A stretch of 13,848 bases of DNA from JAZDFH01 sp043808035 (GTDB lineage: Bacteria; Patescibacteriota; Minisyncoccia; UBA6257; Colwellbacteraceae). Each line of letters begins with the position of its first letter. Positions within the stretch are counted from its first letter, which is position 1. This document shows, one piece after another, positions 6,348-12,835 of this stretch. The notes under the pieces are model-generated. The model had not been told where the DNA came from. It did not search any database and saw nothing but the letters and a program-made list of their open reading frames with translations. The stretch is from NCBI GenBank assembly GCA_043808035.1, contig JAZDFH010000013.1, positions 1 to 13,848 of the forward strand, given 5' to 3'. The position numbers were made by a program, and so were the translations under genes.

Positions 6348-7699
6348 TGAGAGAGGGGATGATAAAAAAAACGATAAAAAAGCAAATATTGGGAGTTATG
6401 AAGCTCTATGAGATGAGATTTTTGTGGATTTTAATCTGTATTGGGGCAGCTGTTACTATATTGCATTTTCTGAATGTTCCTACTTTTTGGGATGTTGTCG
6501 GGAAAACCATATTTTTGATAACTGGAGGAGTGATTGTGTTTCTTGTGAGTCTTCGTCTCGCAAAAGCAAACGCACAACTGACAATTGCGTCAGAAAGATT
6601 AGGTGATATTATCGCTAATTTGGAAGATGGTGTTATTGTATACGATGAAAATTTTCTTGTATCAATGGTAAATAATGCAACGGAGCAAATTTTCGGTTTT
6701 AAAAAAGAAGATCTTTTAAAAAAAAGAATTGGTCCGGAGATGGTGAAAGAACCAAAAATGAAAATTTTAGCGCAAACGGTTTTCCCATCTCTTGCCCCAC
6801 AATCCATTCAACGGTCAGAAACAGGAGTATATCCGCAGATAACCGACATTGTTTTTGAAGCCCCTGAACGATGGATACGAACCTATACAGTGCCTTTAAG
6901 AGATAATAATGGCAATATCTCTCATTTTATGAAGACTATAGAGGACAGAACGAGAGAAGTGCAGCTGCAACGGTCGAAATCTCAATTTATTGCTGTTGCG
7001 GCTCATCAATTAAGAACTCCACTTACGGCGATTCAATGGATTTTCGAGTTGCTTATCAATAGTCCTACGATTGCACCCGATGACAAGGGAATGGCAGGAG
7101 ATGGTATACAAGCCTCTACAAAATTATTAAAGATAGTAAATGATCTCCTGGATGTTTCAAAGATAGAAGAAGGTAGATTCGGATACACATTTAAAACAAT
7201 CAACATTGTTGAATTTATTGAAGATATACTTAAAAAGGCAGTCCCGATTGCGCGGCAATATGGAGTTAATGTATATTTTGATAAGGGAGAGATGACGAAT
7301 ATATCGGTTTCCATTGATCCGGATAAACTTGGTATGGCGATGTCTAATTTTATTGATAATGCAATTAAATATAATATTAAGAACGGTACTGTTACGGTAG
7401 CTGTCAAACAGAAAGAGAATGACCAGTATATTGAAATCAGTATTAAAGATACAGGTATAGGTATACCTTCGGAAGACATGAAACAGCTCTTCAATAAGTT
7501 TTTTCGAGCGGAGAATGCAGCTACAACACATACCGATGGATCTGGCTTGGGGCTTTATATTGCAAAAAATATTATTGAACGCCATGGAGGCGCAGTATGG
7601 GCAGAGTCGGTTTTGAAACGGGGGACAACTTTTTTCTTTACGCTTCCTACCGATATATCGTTGATTCCGCCTAAAGAAGCAGGGGTCATAGAAACATAA
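6347..7699 (+). CDS. Membrane sensor histidine kinase with PAS domain
   Basis: This is a two-component sensor kinase of 450 residues. Two hydrophobic helices (about 25-45 and 54-72) with almost no loop between them give a membrane anchor with no large extracellular sensor. A PAS domain follows (about 80-200, beginning LGDIIANLEDGVIVYDENF). The HisKA dimerisation domain has the phospho-acceptor His220 in AAHQLRTPLTAIQW. The HATPase domain shows the N box (SNFIDNAIKY, Asn338), G1 DTGIGIP (368-374), an F box (FNKFFRAE) and G2 DGSGLGLYIA (from 397). All catalytic motifs look intact. No response regulator is adjacent, so it is an orphan kinase. It begins in the stop codon of the exonuclease gene; ATG 6359 or 6398 are possible later starts. 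It is the last gene before a terminator. Confidence 0.9.
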   Translation: MREGMIKKTIKKQILGVMKLYEMRFLWILICIGAAVTILHFLNVPTFWDVVGKTIFLITGGVIVFLVSLRLAKANAQLTIASERLGDIIANLEDGVIVYDENFLVSMVNNATEQIFGFKKEDLLKKRIGPEMVKEPKMKILAQTVFPSLAPQSIQRSETGVYPQITDIVFEAPERWIRTYTVPLRDNNGNISHFMKTIEDRTREVQLQRSKSQFIAVAAHQLRTPLTAIQWIFELLINSPTIAPDDKGMAGDGIQASTKLLKIVNDLLDVSKIEEGRFGYTFKTINIVEFIEDILKKAVPIARQYGVNVYFDKGEMTNISVSIDPDKLGMAMSNFIDNAIKYNIKNGTVTVAVKQKENDQYIEISIKDTGIGIPSEDMKQLFNKFFRAENAATTHTDGSGLGLYIAKNIIERHGGAVWAESVLKRGTTFFFTLPTDISLIPPKEAGVIET

Positions 7700-7704
7700 A
7701 AATT

Positions 7705-7726
7705 GAGGCAGTAATGCCTCTTTTTT
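7705..7726 (+). terminator. Intrinsic terminator of the ruvB-kinase operon
   Basis: Stem GAGGCA (7705-7710), loop GTAA and TGCCTC (7715-7720) are followed by six T residues. It lies 5 bp after the kinase stop codon and separates the operon from pyrG. Confidence 0.9.
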
Positions 7727-7744
7727 AGAAAAAAATAAAAAAAC

Positions 7745-9361
7745 ATGAAAAAAACGAAATATATTTTTGTTGTAGGAGGTGTTATGTCGGGAGTTGGCAA
7801 AGGAGTTGCAGCAGCTTCTCTTGGGAAAATTTTACAATCACGGGGGCTTGAGACGACAGCAATGAAAATAGATCCATATGTGAATGTCGATGCGGGGACA
7901 ATGAATCCGATAGAGCACGGTGAGGTATTCGTTTTAGAAGACGGCACTGAATGTGATCAAGATTTGGGCAATTATGAAAGATTTTTAGGTAGATATCTAA
8001 GTACAAAAAATTACATGACGACAGGCAGTGTATATCAAACGGTCATTAATCGAGAGAGAAACCTTGGATACAAAGGTAAATGTGTCGAAGTGGTTCCACA
8101 TATCCCGCTTGAGGTCATCGATAGGATTGAACAAGCGGCAAAAGAAGATACAGCTGATGTTGTCGTTACTGAAGTCGGAGGTACTGTCGGTGAATATCAA
8201 AATATTTTGTTTCTTGAAGCGATCCGTATGTTAAAGTTGAAACGACCAGGAGATGTACTCCTTGTATTGGTGAGTTATTTGCCGTTTCAAGGGAAAGATT
8301 TTGAATTAAAGACGAAACCGACACAATATGCGGTACGAAGTTTAAACGGCACAGGTTTACAACCTGATATTGTTATTGCTCGGGCAACGGTGCCGCTTGA
8401 TCAAGCGCGAAAAAAGAAAATAGCGTTTAACTGTGGTATTCAAGAAGAAGATGTTATCTCTGCTCCTGATATCGAGAGTATCTATGACGTACCTGTTAAC
8501 TTTGAGAAAGACAAAATTAGCGATCGAATATTGAAAAAATTACATATCTCTTCACAAAAAAGAGACTTGAAAGAATTTACCAAACTGGCACATAGTGTAA
8601 AAAAGATTGATAAAACGGTTACAATCGGCATTGTCGGTAAATATTTCGGTTCGGGCAGTTTTGTTTTAGCGGATTCATATATTTCTGTTATTGAAGCCGT
8701 GAAGCATGCATCGTACGCAGTTAAGAGGAAACCGATAATCAGGTGGATTGACGCGGAAAAGTTTGAATCTCTTAGTGAATATGATGGTATTATTGTCCCC
8801 GGTGGATTTGGTAGTCGTGGTATCGAAGGAAAGATTAAAGCCATTACTGAAGCAAGAAATGCAAAAATTCCTTATCTGGGATTATGTTATGGTATGCAAT
8901 TGGCGGTTGTGGAATTATCTCGCTCTCTTCTTGGTTTTTCTGACGCGAATACTACTGAAGTGAATCCAAAGACAAAGCACCCTGTTGTGGATATTCTTCC
9001 TGAACAGCAAAAACATCTCACAACCGAGAACTACGGAGGCACTATGCGACTTGGTGCGTACCCTGCAGTCATAAAAGGGAAGACACAAGCGTATGCTGCC
9101 TATAAGCAAGAAATAATTTCAGAGCGACATAGGCACAGGTATGAGGTTAACCCCGATTATATAAAAATGCTTGAAGAAAAAAATGTAATATTTTCGGGTA
9201 GTTCCCCTGATGGACGCCTTATGGAAATCGTTGAACTTCCGAAGTCGGAGCATCCTTTTTTTGTAGGGACACAATTTCATCCTGAGTTTAAATCAAGACC
9301 ATTGTCACCGCATCCACTCTTTACGGCTTTTATAAAAGCAGTGGTTGCAAGGAAGAAATAA
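7745..9361 (+). CDS. pyrG: CTP synthase
   Basis: CTP synthase converts UTP, ATP and glutamine to CTP, the last step of de novo pyrimidine nucleotide synthesis, in the cytoplasm. At 538 residues it has normal length. The N-terminal synthetase domain opens with KYIFVVGGVMSGVGKGVAAA (P-loop near 11-20), followed by KIDPYVNVDAGTMNPIEHGEVFVLEDG and the conserved DLGNYERF. The C-terminal class I glutamine amidotransferase has Cys381 in the nucleophile elbow (GLCYGMQ, where a GICLGMQ-type form is common), the HRHRYEVN motif, and His512 with Glu514 in HPEFKSRP, so the triad is complete. It follows a terminator by 18 bp, with no obvious Shine-Dalgarno sequence and no clear -10 in the A-rich gap. It is the only nucleotide-synthesis gene here. 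Confidence 0.97.
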   Translation: MKKTKYIFVVGGVMSGVGKGVAAASLGKILQSRGLETTAMKIDPYVNVDAGTMNPIEHGEVFVLEDGTECDQDLGNYERFLGRYLSTKNYMTTGSVYQTVINRERNLGYKGKCVEVVPHIPLEVIDRIEQAAKEDTADVVVTEVGGTVGEYQNILFLEAIRMLKLKRPGDVLLVLVSYLPFQGKDFELKTKPTQYAVRSLNGTGLQPDIVIARATVPLDQARKKKIAFNCGIQEEDVISAPDIESIYDVPVNFEKDKISDRILKKLHISSQKRDLKEFTKLAHSVKKIDKTVTIGIVGKYFGSGSFVLADSYISVIEAVKHASYAVKRKPIIRWIDAEKFESLSEYDGIIVPGGFGSRGIEGKIKAITEARNAKIPYLGLCYGMQLAVVELSRSLLGFSDANTTEVNPKTKHPVVDILPEQQKHLTTENYGGTMRLGAYPAVIKGKTQAYAAYKQEIISERHRHRYEVNPDYIKMLEEKNVIFSGSSPDGRLMEIVELPKSEHPFFVGTQFHPEFKSRPLSPHPLFTAFIKAVVARKK

Positions 9362-9388
9362 CACTCTTTTTTTAAATGGTGATAACAG

Positions 9389-9394
9389 TATAAT
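9389..9394 (+). promoter_or_regulatory. Consensus -10 element directly before holA
   Basis: A perfect TATAAT ends 6 nt before the holA ATG at 9401, so transcription would begin at or next to the start codon, giving a leaderless message. No good -35 is seen at the expected distance (T-rich 9366-9371), so this rests on the -10 alone. Confidence 0.4.
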
Positions 9395-9400
9395 ACAAGT

Positions 9401-10177
9401 ATGATTGTCTTTTTATTCGGCCAGGATTCGTACCGTATTACTAAGAAAAAGCAAGAGCTGGTAACTGCTTATCAAAAAAAACATGGAGGGATTGCATATG
9501 AAGAGTTTGATCTTGCAGAGAAAGAATGTAACTGTGTTTTCGAAGAGTTCCTTCTGACACAATCGATGTTTTCATCAAAGAAGTTAGCGGTGGTAAAAAA
9601 TATCGAACAAACATTTGATATAAAGAAAACACAAACACTTTTTAAGAAATACTTAACAGATGACGATGTTGTTCTTATCGGCATTTCCGACAAAAAGCCA
9701 TCGGTAAAGTGGTCATTCCTTATAAAAGAGCCTTCAAAGAGTCAAGAATTTAAAGAATTAGAGAGAGAAAAACTTGAAATGGTTGTTTATCAAGAGGGAA
9801 AACAACAGGGGTTTTCTTTTACGGAAGAAGATGTCAGGATACTCATAAATAATTATGGAAACGATATGTGGGTCATTATGACAGAACTTGAAAAAATATC
9901 TTTTTCTAAAGAAATACCAATTATCAGTAAGGCATGTACTAATTACTTTATGTTGACACAACGATTAAAAAATGGCAAAACATGTCGTGAACGCATTATT
10001 GCATTGGAACGGTTGTTGAGTGAATACAAGGAGGATCCTGCTCGTATTTTTAATGGTATGGCATATAAAGTATTTAACAAGGTACAAGCTCAACAGTATG
10101 CCGATTATGACATTTTGATCAAAAAAGGGCAGGCGGATTATGACGATATATTACTGAATATTGCATTACAGGATTAA
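9401..10177 (+). CDS. holA: DNA polymerase III delta subunit, short form
   Basis: HolA is the clamp-loader delta subunit that opens the beta sliding clamp. The 258 residues begin MIVFLFGQDSYRITKKKQEL, like the family's opening strand and helix, and contain NNYGNDMWVIMTELEKISF, which corresponds to the conserved GxDxxxLxxELEKL region of domain II. Overall similarity is weak, so the call also uses context: holA directly next to rpsT is common in bacteria, and here the two are convergent neighbours. Typical HolA has about 320-340 residues, so the C-terminal collar domain III is reduced. The gene ends at a terminator shared with rpsT and has a -10 box immediately before its ATG. Confidence 0.78.
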   Translation: MIVFLFGQDSYRITKKKQELVTAYQKKHGGIAYEEFDLAEKECNCVFEEFLLTQSMFSSKKLAVVKNIEQTFDIKKTQTLFKKYLTDDDVVLIGISDKKPSVKWSFLIKEPSKSQEFKELEREKLEMVVYQEGKQQGFSFTEEDVRILINNYGNDMWVIMTELEKISFSKEIPIISKACTNYFMLTQRLKNGKTCRERIIALERLLSEYKEDPARIFNGMAYKVFNKVQAQQYADYDILIKKGQADYDDILLNIALQD

Positions 10178-10204
10178 AAAAACCTCATTGATATGAGGTT
10201 TTTT
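10176..10204. terminator. Bidirectional intrinsic terminator between holA and rpsT
   Basis: CCTCAT (10183-10188), loop TGAT and ATGAGG (10193-10198) form a stem flanked by A7 on the left and T6 on the right. It can end transcripts from both directions, fitting the convergent holA and rpsT genes. Confidence 0.9.
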
Positions 10205-10220
10205 GTGAAAGATGTTTCTA

Positions 10221-10493
10221 TTATGCTGTCGCCGTTGTCTTTTTTATTTTTTTGGAAAGACGAGATTTTAGACGATCTGCTTTGCTCTTTTTAATTAAAT
10301 TTACTTTTGCCGCCTTATCAAGTGCTTTAAATACGGCAGGAAGCTTTTCTGTAGCTTTTTTTACATCTTCTGTCTCAACAACTTTTTTATATTCTTTTAT
10401 TGTCTCTTTAAGTTTTTTTTGTTGACCAATATTAAGTTTTCTTCGTCTGATGGTTTGCCGAAGTGCTTTTTTTGCAGATTTTGTATTAGGCAT
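10221..10493 (-). CDS. rpsT: 30S ribosomal protein bS20
   Basis: bS20 binds 16S rRNA early in assembly of the small subunit. The 90 residues start MPNTKSAKKALRQTIRRRKLN, the typical basic N-terminal helix, continue with a helical body (VFKALDKAAKVNLIKKSKADRLKSRLSKK) and end in a Thr/Ala tail. The length and strong Lys/Arg bias are normal for the family. Upstream are a probable promoter (10570-10598) and a leader of about 70 nt that contains a stable hairpin. No strong Shine-Dalgarno sequence is seen directly before the ATG. The gene converges with holA across a shared terminator. Confidence 0.95.
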   Translation of the reverse strand: MPNTKSAKKALRQTIRRRKLNIGQQKKLKETIKEYKKVVETEDVKKATEKLPAVFKALDKAAKVNLIKKSKADRLKSRLSKKIKKTTATA

Positions 10494-10522
10494 AAAATAA
10501 TAAATTCAGTTTAATGTTTTTT

Positions 10523-10558
10523 ATATAAAGATAGAACCATTCTGGTCCCCCTTTATAC
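10523..10558 (-). promoter_or_regulatory. Hairpin in the rpsT mRNA leader
   Basis: On the minus strand GTATAAAG (10558-10551) pairs with CTTTATAT (10530-10523). Within it, GGACCA (10548-10543) pairs with TGGTTC (10539-10534) around a three-base GAA loop. It lies near the predicted 5' end of the rpsT transcript. Ribosomal protein genes often carry autoregulatory leaders, so a bS20-binding leader is a reasonable inference, but no known leader motif was recognised. Confidence 0.45.
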
Positions 10559-10569
10559 TTAATGAGTAG

Positions 10570-10598
10570 AGTCTATCTAAAAAGTATGATAATTGCAA
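10570..10598 (-). promoter_or_regulatory. Probable rpsT promoter
   Basis: On the minus strand -35 TTGCAA (10598-10593), a 17-bp spacer and -10 TAGACT (10575-10570) each match four of six consensus bases. The start would lie near 10563, about 70 nt before the ATG and just before the leader hairpin. The rest of 10499-10675 is AT-rich with nothing else clear. Confidence 0.4.
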
Positions 10599-10675
10599 GT
10601 GTGTATGAATATAATTTTCAATACATATCAAAATAAAAAATAATTTTACAGTAATTTATTACAGGACAATTTTTT

Positions 10676-11047
10676 TTAGAAAAAAATATTTTTATAATGA
10701 CGCACTTCGCAACTATTTTCAGTAATTGTCAATGCAAGTAAATCTAATCGGCAATTGTACCTATTGACATATTCAGTAAAATGTTGTGTTTGAATAAATA
10801 CTTCAATTACTTTTTTTAATTTTTTATATTTAGCAAAAGTAAAATGCTCTTCCGATTGAATTTCTGGGTTCTTATTGAATGTCGCCTTTACTTCTACAAA
10901 GGTTAGGGTTTTATCGGGCTCTATAGCTATGATATCTATTTCGCCAAACGGTTTCCGGTAATTCATTTTTATAATCTTATAACCGTTTTTGATAAGATAT
11001 CTTTTAGCTTCTTTTTCACCTTGTTTCCCTAGTAGTTGTGTTGACAT
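10676..11047 (-). CDS. YraN/UPF0102 family PD-(D/E)XK nuclease-like protein
   Basis: The 123 residues fit the YraN (UPF0102) family, a Holliday-junction-resolvase-like PD-(D/E)XK fold with a poorly defined biological role. The conserved pattern is present: GKQGEKEAKRYL (Glu11) in the first helix, then FGEIDIIA (35-41, with Asp38), then FVEVK (50-54, Glu52 and Lys54). Together these make the predicted metal-binding site. The length is normal for the family. The gene starts at the left edge of the parS-like array: the first array site ends up about 22 bp from its ATG, so any promoter overlaps that site. Downstream, rpsT has its own promoter. Confidence 0.85.
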   Translation of the reverse strand: MSTQLLGKQGEKEAKRYLIKNGYKIIKMNYRKPFGEIDIIAIEPDKTLTFVEVKATFNKNPEIQSEEHFTFAKYKKLKKVIEVFIQTQHFTEYVNRYNCRLDLLALTITENSCEVRHYKNIFF

Positions 11048-11055
11048 GTTTTTTG

Positions 11056-11084
11056 TGTCGCAAAATATTGTTTGCCGGCAAACA
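11056..11084 (+). repeat. Left 29-bp inverted repeat bounding the array
   Basis: This segment reads TGTCGCAAAATAT followed by array site 1 (overlapping by the site's first T). It is the exact reverse complement of 11816-11844 at the other end of the array, 29 of 29 bases, with no match beyond. Confidence 0.9.
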
Positions 11085-11831
11085 TTAGTATCATTTTAAT
11101 ACAGATGTTTCACGTAAAACATTGTGTAATAAATATTACAAATAATATATTGGATAAGGTTTTTATTCTAAATTCATGATCCAAGATTCATAATTCCATA
11201 TACAATGTTTCACGGCAAACATTATTATATAAAAAAAAGACGAATGTTTCACGGCAAACACTGTGTACAGAATAATAAAAAAAGGTAGATGTTTGCCGTG
11301 AAACAATTTAAAAAAATAAACAAGTGTTTGCCGGCAAACATCGTTTGCATAGTAATTGATATAGAAATTTGAATAAGGGTGATGGAAGGAGACAAATGTT
11401 TGCCGTGAAACATTGTATACAAAATTTGATCAATGTTTGCCGTGAAACATTATCAATAAGGTGTATATAGCTTTTTTTAGTGAAAACTTTACATAAAGTT
11501 TACAAGTGTTTGCCGGCAAACATTGTGTACGGAATAATGGATATAGAATGATAAAAAAAGCAAAAATGAATTAATTTATGTTTAAGTTAATAACTTTACA
11601 TCATCTTTTTGCGATAGAGTTTAGTATTTCTGTCCTAAGTGTAGTTGTTTGCCGGCAAACACTGTGTACAATATTTCGAATATAGGATTTTGAATAATGA
11701 ATAAAGAAGTATGAATTTAGAATAAGAAAAATAGTTCTATACAGATACCTTAAAAAAATCTGTGATTTATTACAAAGTGTTTGTTGTGAAACAATTTTAT
11801 TCGATTAAAGGAAGATGTTTGCCGGCAAACA
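11069..11831. repeat. Array of twelve parS-like 16-bp palindromic sites with mixed half-sites
   Basis: The sites are: 1, 11069-11084; 2, 11106-11121; 3, 11206-11221; 4, 11245-11260; 5, 11290-11305; 6, 11325-11340; 7, 11397-11412; 8, 11434-11449; 9, 11507-11522; 10, 11646-11661; 11, 11778-11793; 12, 11816-11831. Sites 1, 6, 9, 10 and 12 read TGTTTGCCGGCAAACA. Sites 3 and 4 read TGTTTCACGGCAAACA. Sites 5, 7 and 8 read TGTTTGCCGTGAAACA. Site 11 is TGTTTGTTGTGAAACA and site 2 is TGTTTCACGTAAAACA. The bacterial ParB centromere consensus is TGTTTCACGTGAAACA, so one half-site type is exactly parS and the other differs at positions 6 and 7 (CA to GC). Start-to-start distances are 37, 100, 39, 45, 35, 72, 37, 73, 139, 132 and 38 bp. 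The array fills the whole gene-free stretch 11048-11879. I infer a centromere-like site for a ParB/Noc-type protein; other palindrome-binding regulators remain possible. Confidence 0.85.
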
Positions 11832-11844
11832 ATATTTTGCGACA
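11816..11844 (-). repeat. Right 29-bp inverted repeat bounding the array
   Basis: Array site 12 followed by ATATTTTGCGACA is the perfect reverse complement of 11056-11084. No flanking target duplication is visible, so symmetry of the array is a better explanation than transposon ends. Confidence 0.9.
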
Positions 11845-11848
11845 GCAA

Positions 11849-11886
11849 AGCATAATAACTTGACAAATCTGTCAAGTTATTATGCT
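11849..11886 (-). terminator. Perfect 17-bp hairpin over the uppS stop codon
   Basis: AGCATAATAACTTGACA (11849-11865) and its exact complement (11870-11886) enclose a four-base loop. The minus-strand RNA includes the last uppS codons and stop within the stem. After the stem comes only a poor T-run (TTGCTGT), so it may work as a weak terminator or mRNA 3' stabiliser, insulating uppS transcription from the array. Confidence 0.5.
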
Positions 11887-12575
11887 CCAAGCCTTCTTTC
11901 TTTATTTCGAAAATCTTGAAGGATATTATGTAAATCTGTGATATTGAAATCAGGCCACATTTTATTAGAGAAGTGGAAATGTGCATTTTGTGTATCCCAC
12001 ATCATAAATCCGTTACTAAAGTGCGGTTCTCCTCCTGTGCGGATTATGAGATCAACCGCGGGAAGATCGTGAGTCCATAGATAGTTTTTTATGGTTTCTG
12101 ATTGAATTTCTCCTTCGTGGTTTTTTACAATCGATTTAATTGCCGAAAGCATTTCACGATTGCCGTTATATCCTATAAGACCCGTTAAGTTATATCGTGA
12201 GTTGCCTTTTGTGACGGATTCGATTTCTTTCATGCTTTTCACCGTCTCTTTTTTGAGAAGTTGTTGCCATTCGCCAATAAATCTCACTCGTGTATCTGAA
12301 TCTAAGAACTCTTTATTATGTAAAAGTTTTTTTGCCGCCTTTCTATATAATATATCAAGGACAGAAATTTCTTTTCTAGTTCTTTTCGTTAAGTTATTAT
12401 ATGATCCACCCCAAATAGTAAGATGTGTGATACCGAATTTTTCTCCATTTTTAACAATTTCTTCTATTCGTTTCATCCCTTCGTAGTGTCCCTTCCACGG
12501 AAGAAGACTTTTTCCTTTTGCCCAACGACGGTTTCCGTCAGGGATAATAGCAACATGTTCTGTGTTGTTTTGCAT
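11880..12575 (-). CDS. uppS: Isoprenyl transferase (undecaprenyl diphosphate synthase family)
   Basis: This cis-prenyltransferase adds isopentenyl units to farnesyl diphosphate to make the undecaprenyl carrier used for cell-wall and surface-glycan precursors. The 231 residues show HVAIIPDGNRRWAK near the N-terminus with catalytic Asp13, the KGHYEGMKRIEEIV segment, VRFIGEW, LIGYNGNREML, and the C-terminal signature VDLIIRTGGEPHFSNGF followed by NKMWPDF. It departs from typical UppS in one motif: where most have FSxENWxR, this has IWGGSYNNLTKR, so the Trp of the motif is Leu. The motif SxAELYFxxxLWPDF is also altered (NAHFHFSNKMWPDF). Product chain length cannot be read from this. A plausible promoter lies about 40 bp upstream, and the gene ends in a 17-bp hairpin at the edge of the parS-like array. 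Confidence 0.88.
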   Translation of the reverse strand: MQNNTEHVAIIPDGNRRWAKGKSLLPWKGHYEGMKRIEEIVKNGEKFGITHLTIWGGSYNNLTKRTRKEISVLDILYRKAAKKLLHNKEFLDSDTRVRFIGEWQQLLKKETVKSMKEIESVTKGNSRYNLTGLIGYNGNREMLSAIKSIVKNHEGEIQSETIKNYLWTHDLPAVDLIIRTGGEPHFSNGFMMWDTQNAHFHFSNKMWPDFNITDLHNILQDFRNKERRLGA

Positions 12576-12611
12576 TGTTATATTCAGTTATTTAGTAAAA
12601 TATATGTTACC

Positions 12612-12639
12612 ATTTTAGTTTAGCACATCATACATACAA
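12612..12639 (-). promoter_or_regulatory. Probable uppS promoter
   Basis: On the minus strand -35 TTGTAT (12639-12634), a 16-bp spacer and -10 TAAAAT (12617-12612) are followed by a leader of about 30 nt. No clear Shine-Dalgarno sequence precedes the ATG. Confidence 0.4.
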
Positions 12640-12703
12640 GAAAAGTGTATAAAAAGGATATACTACTACATTCATTGTTGTGTTGGTACGAAGCGGCAAA
12701 AGT

Positions 12704-12733
12704 TTTTTTGAGAAGTATAAAGGTACTCTCAAA
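12704..12733. other. Hairpin in the uppS-tRNA gap
   Basis: TTTGAG (12707-12712), one bulged A, and AGTA (12714-12717) pair with TACT (12724-12727) and CTCAAA (12728-12733) around loop TAAAGG. The run of T precedes the stem on the plus strand, so it is not a terminator in either direction. The rest of 12640-12788 shows nothing I can support. Confidence 0.35.
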
Positions 12734-12788
12734 GTATAGTTAAATGGTGATTGTCTATTTAGGCCTAATAGTAAAAAGTGGTGTATAC

Positions 12789-12815
12789 AAAAAAAGCCTA
12801 TGTTTCGCACAGGGC
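12789..12815 (-). terminator. Intrinsic terminator downstream of tRNA-Val
   Basis: On the minus strand GCC and TGT pair with ACA and GGC across a small internal loop (stem 12796-12815), followed by seven T residues (12795-12789). It lies 20 bp after the tRNA 3' end. Confidence 0.7.
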
Positions 12816-12835
12816 ATTTTTTGTTGAGCTAAGAA

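Noticed and set aside
11069..11831. CRISPR array
   Set aside because: Repeats are 16 bp and palindromic, differ in half-site type, have irregular spacing (35-139 bp), share related flanks in place of unique spacers, and no cas gene is present.
11069..11831. DNA uptake sequences linked to the pilus ATPase
   Set aside because: Uptake sequences are scattered genome-wide, not clustered, and are not usually symmetric; half of these sites match parS exactly.
11056..11844. Insertion sequence or MITE with 29-bp terminal inverted repeats
   Set aside because: There is no transposase ORF and no target duplication, and the end repeats are mostly an internal site type that recurs throughout the stretch.
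12628..12810. 60-residue minus-strand ORF
   Set aside because: It would run through the tRNA terminator and overlap the uppS promoter, with no family match.
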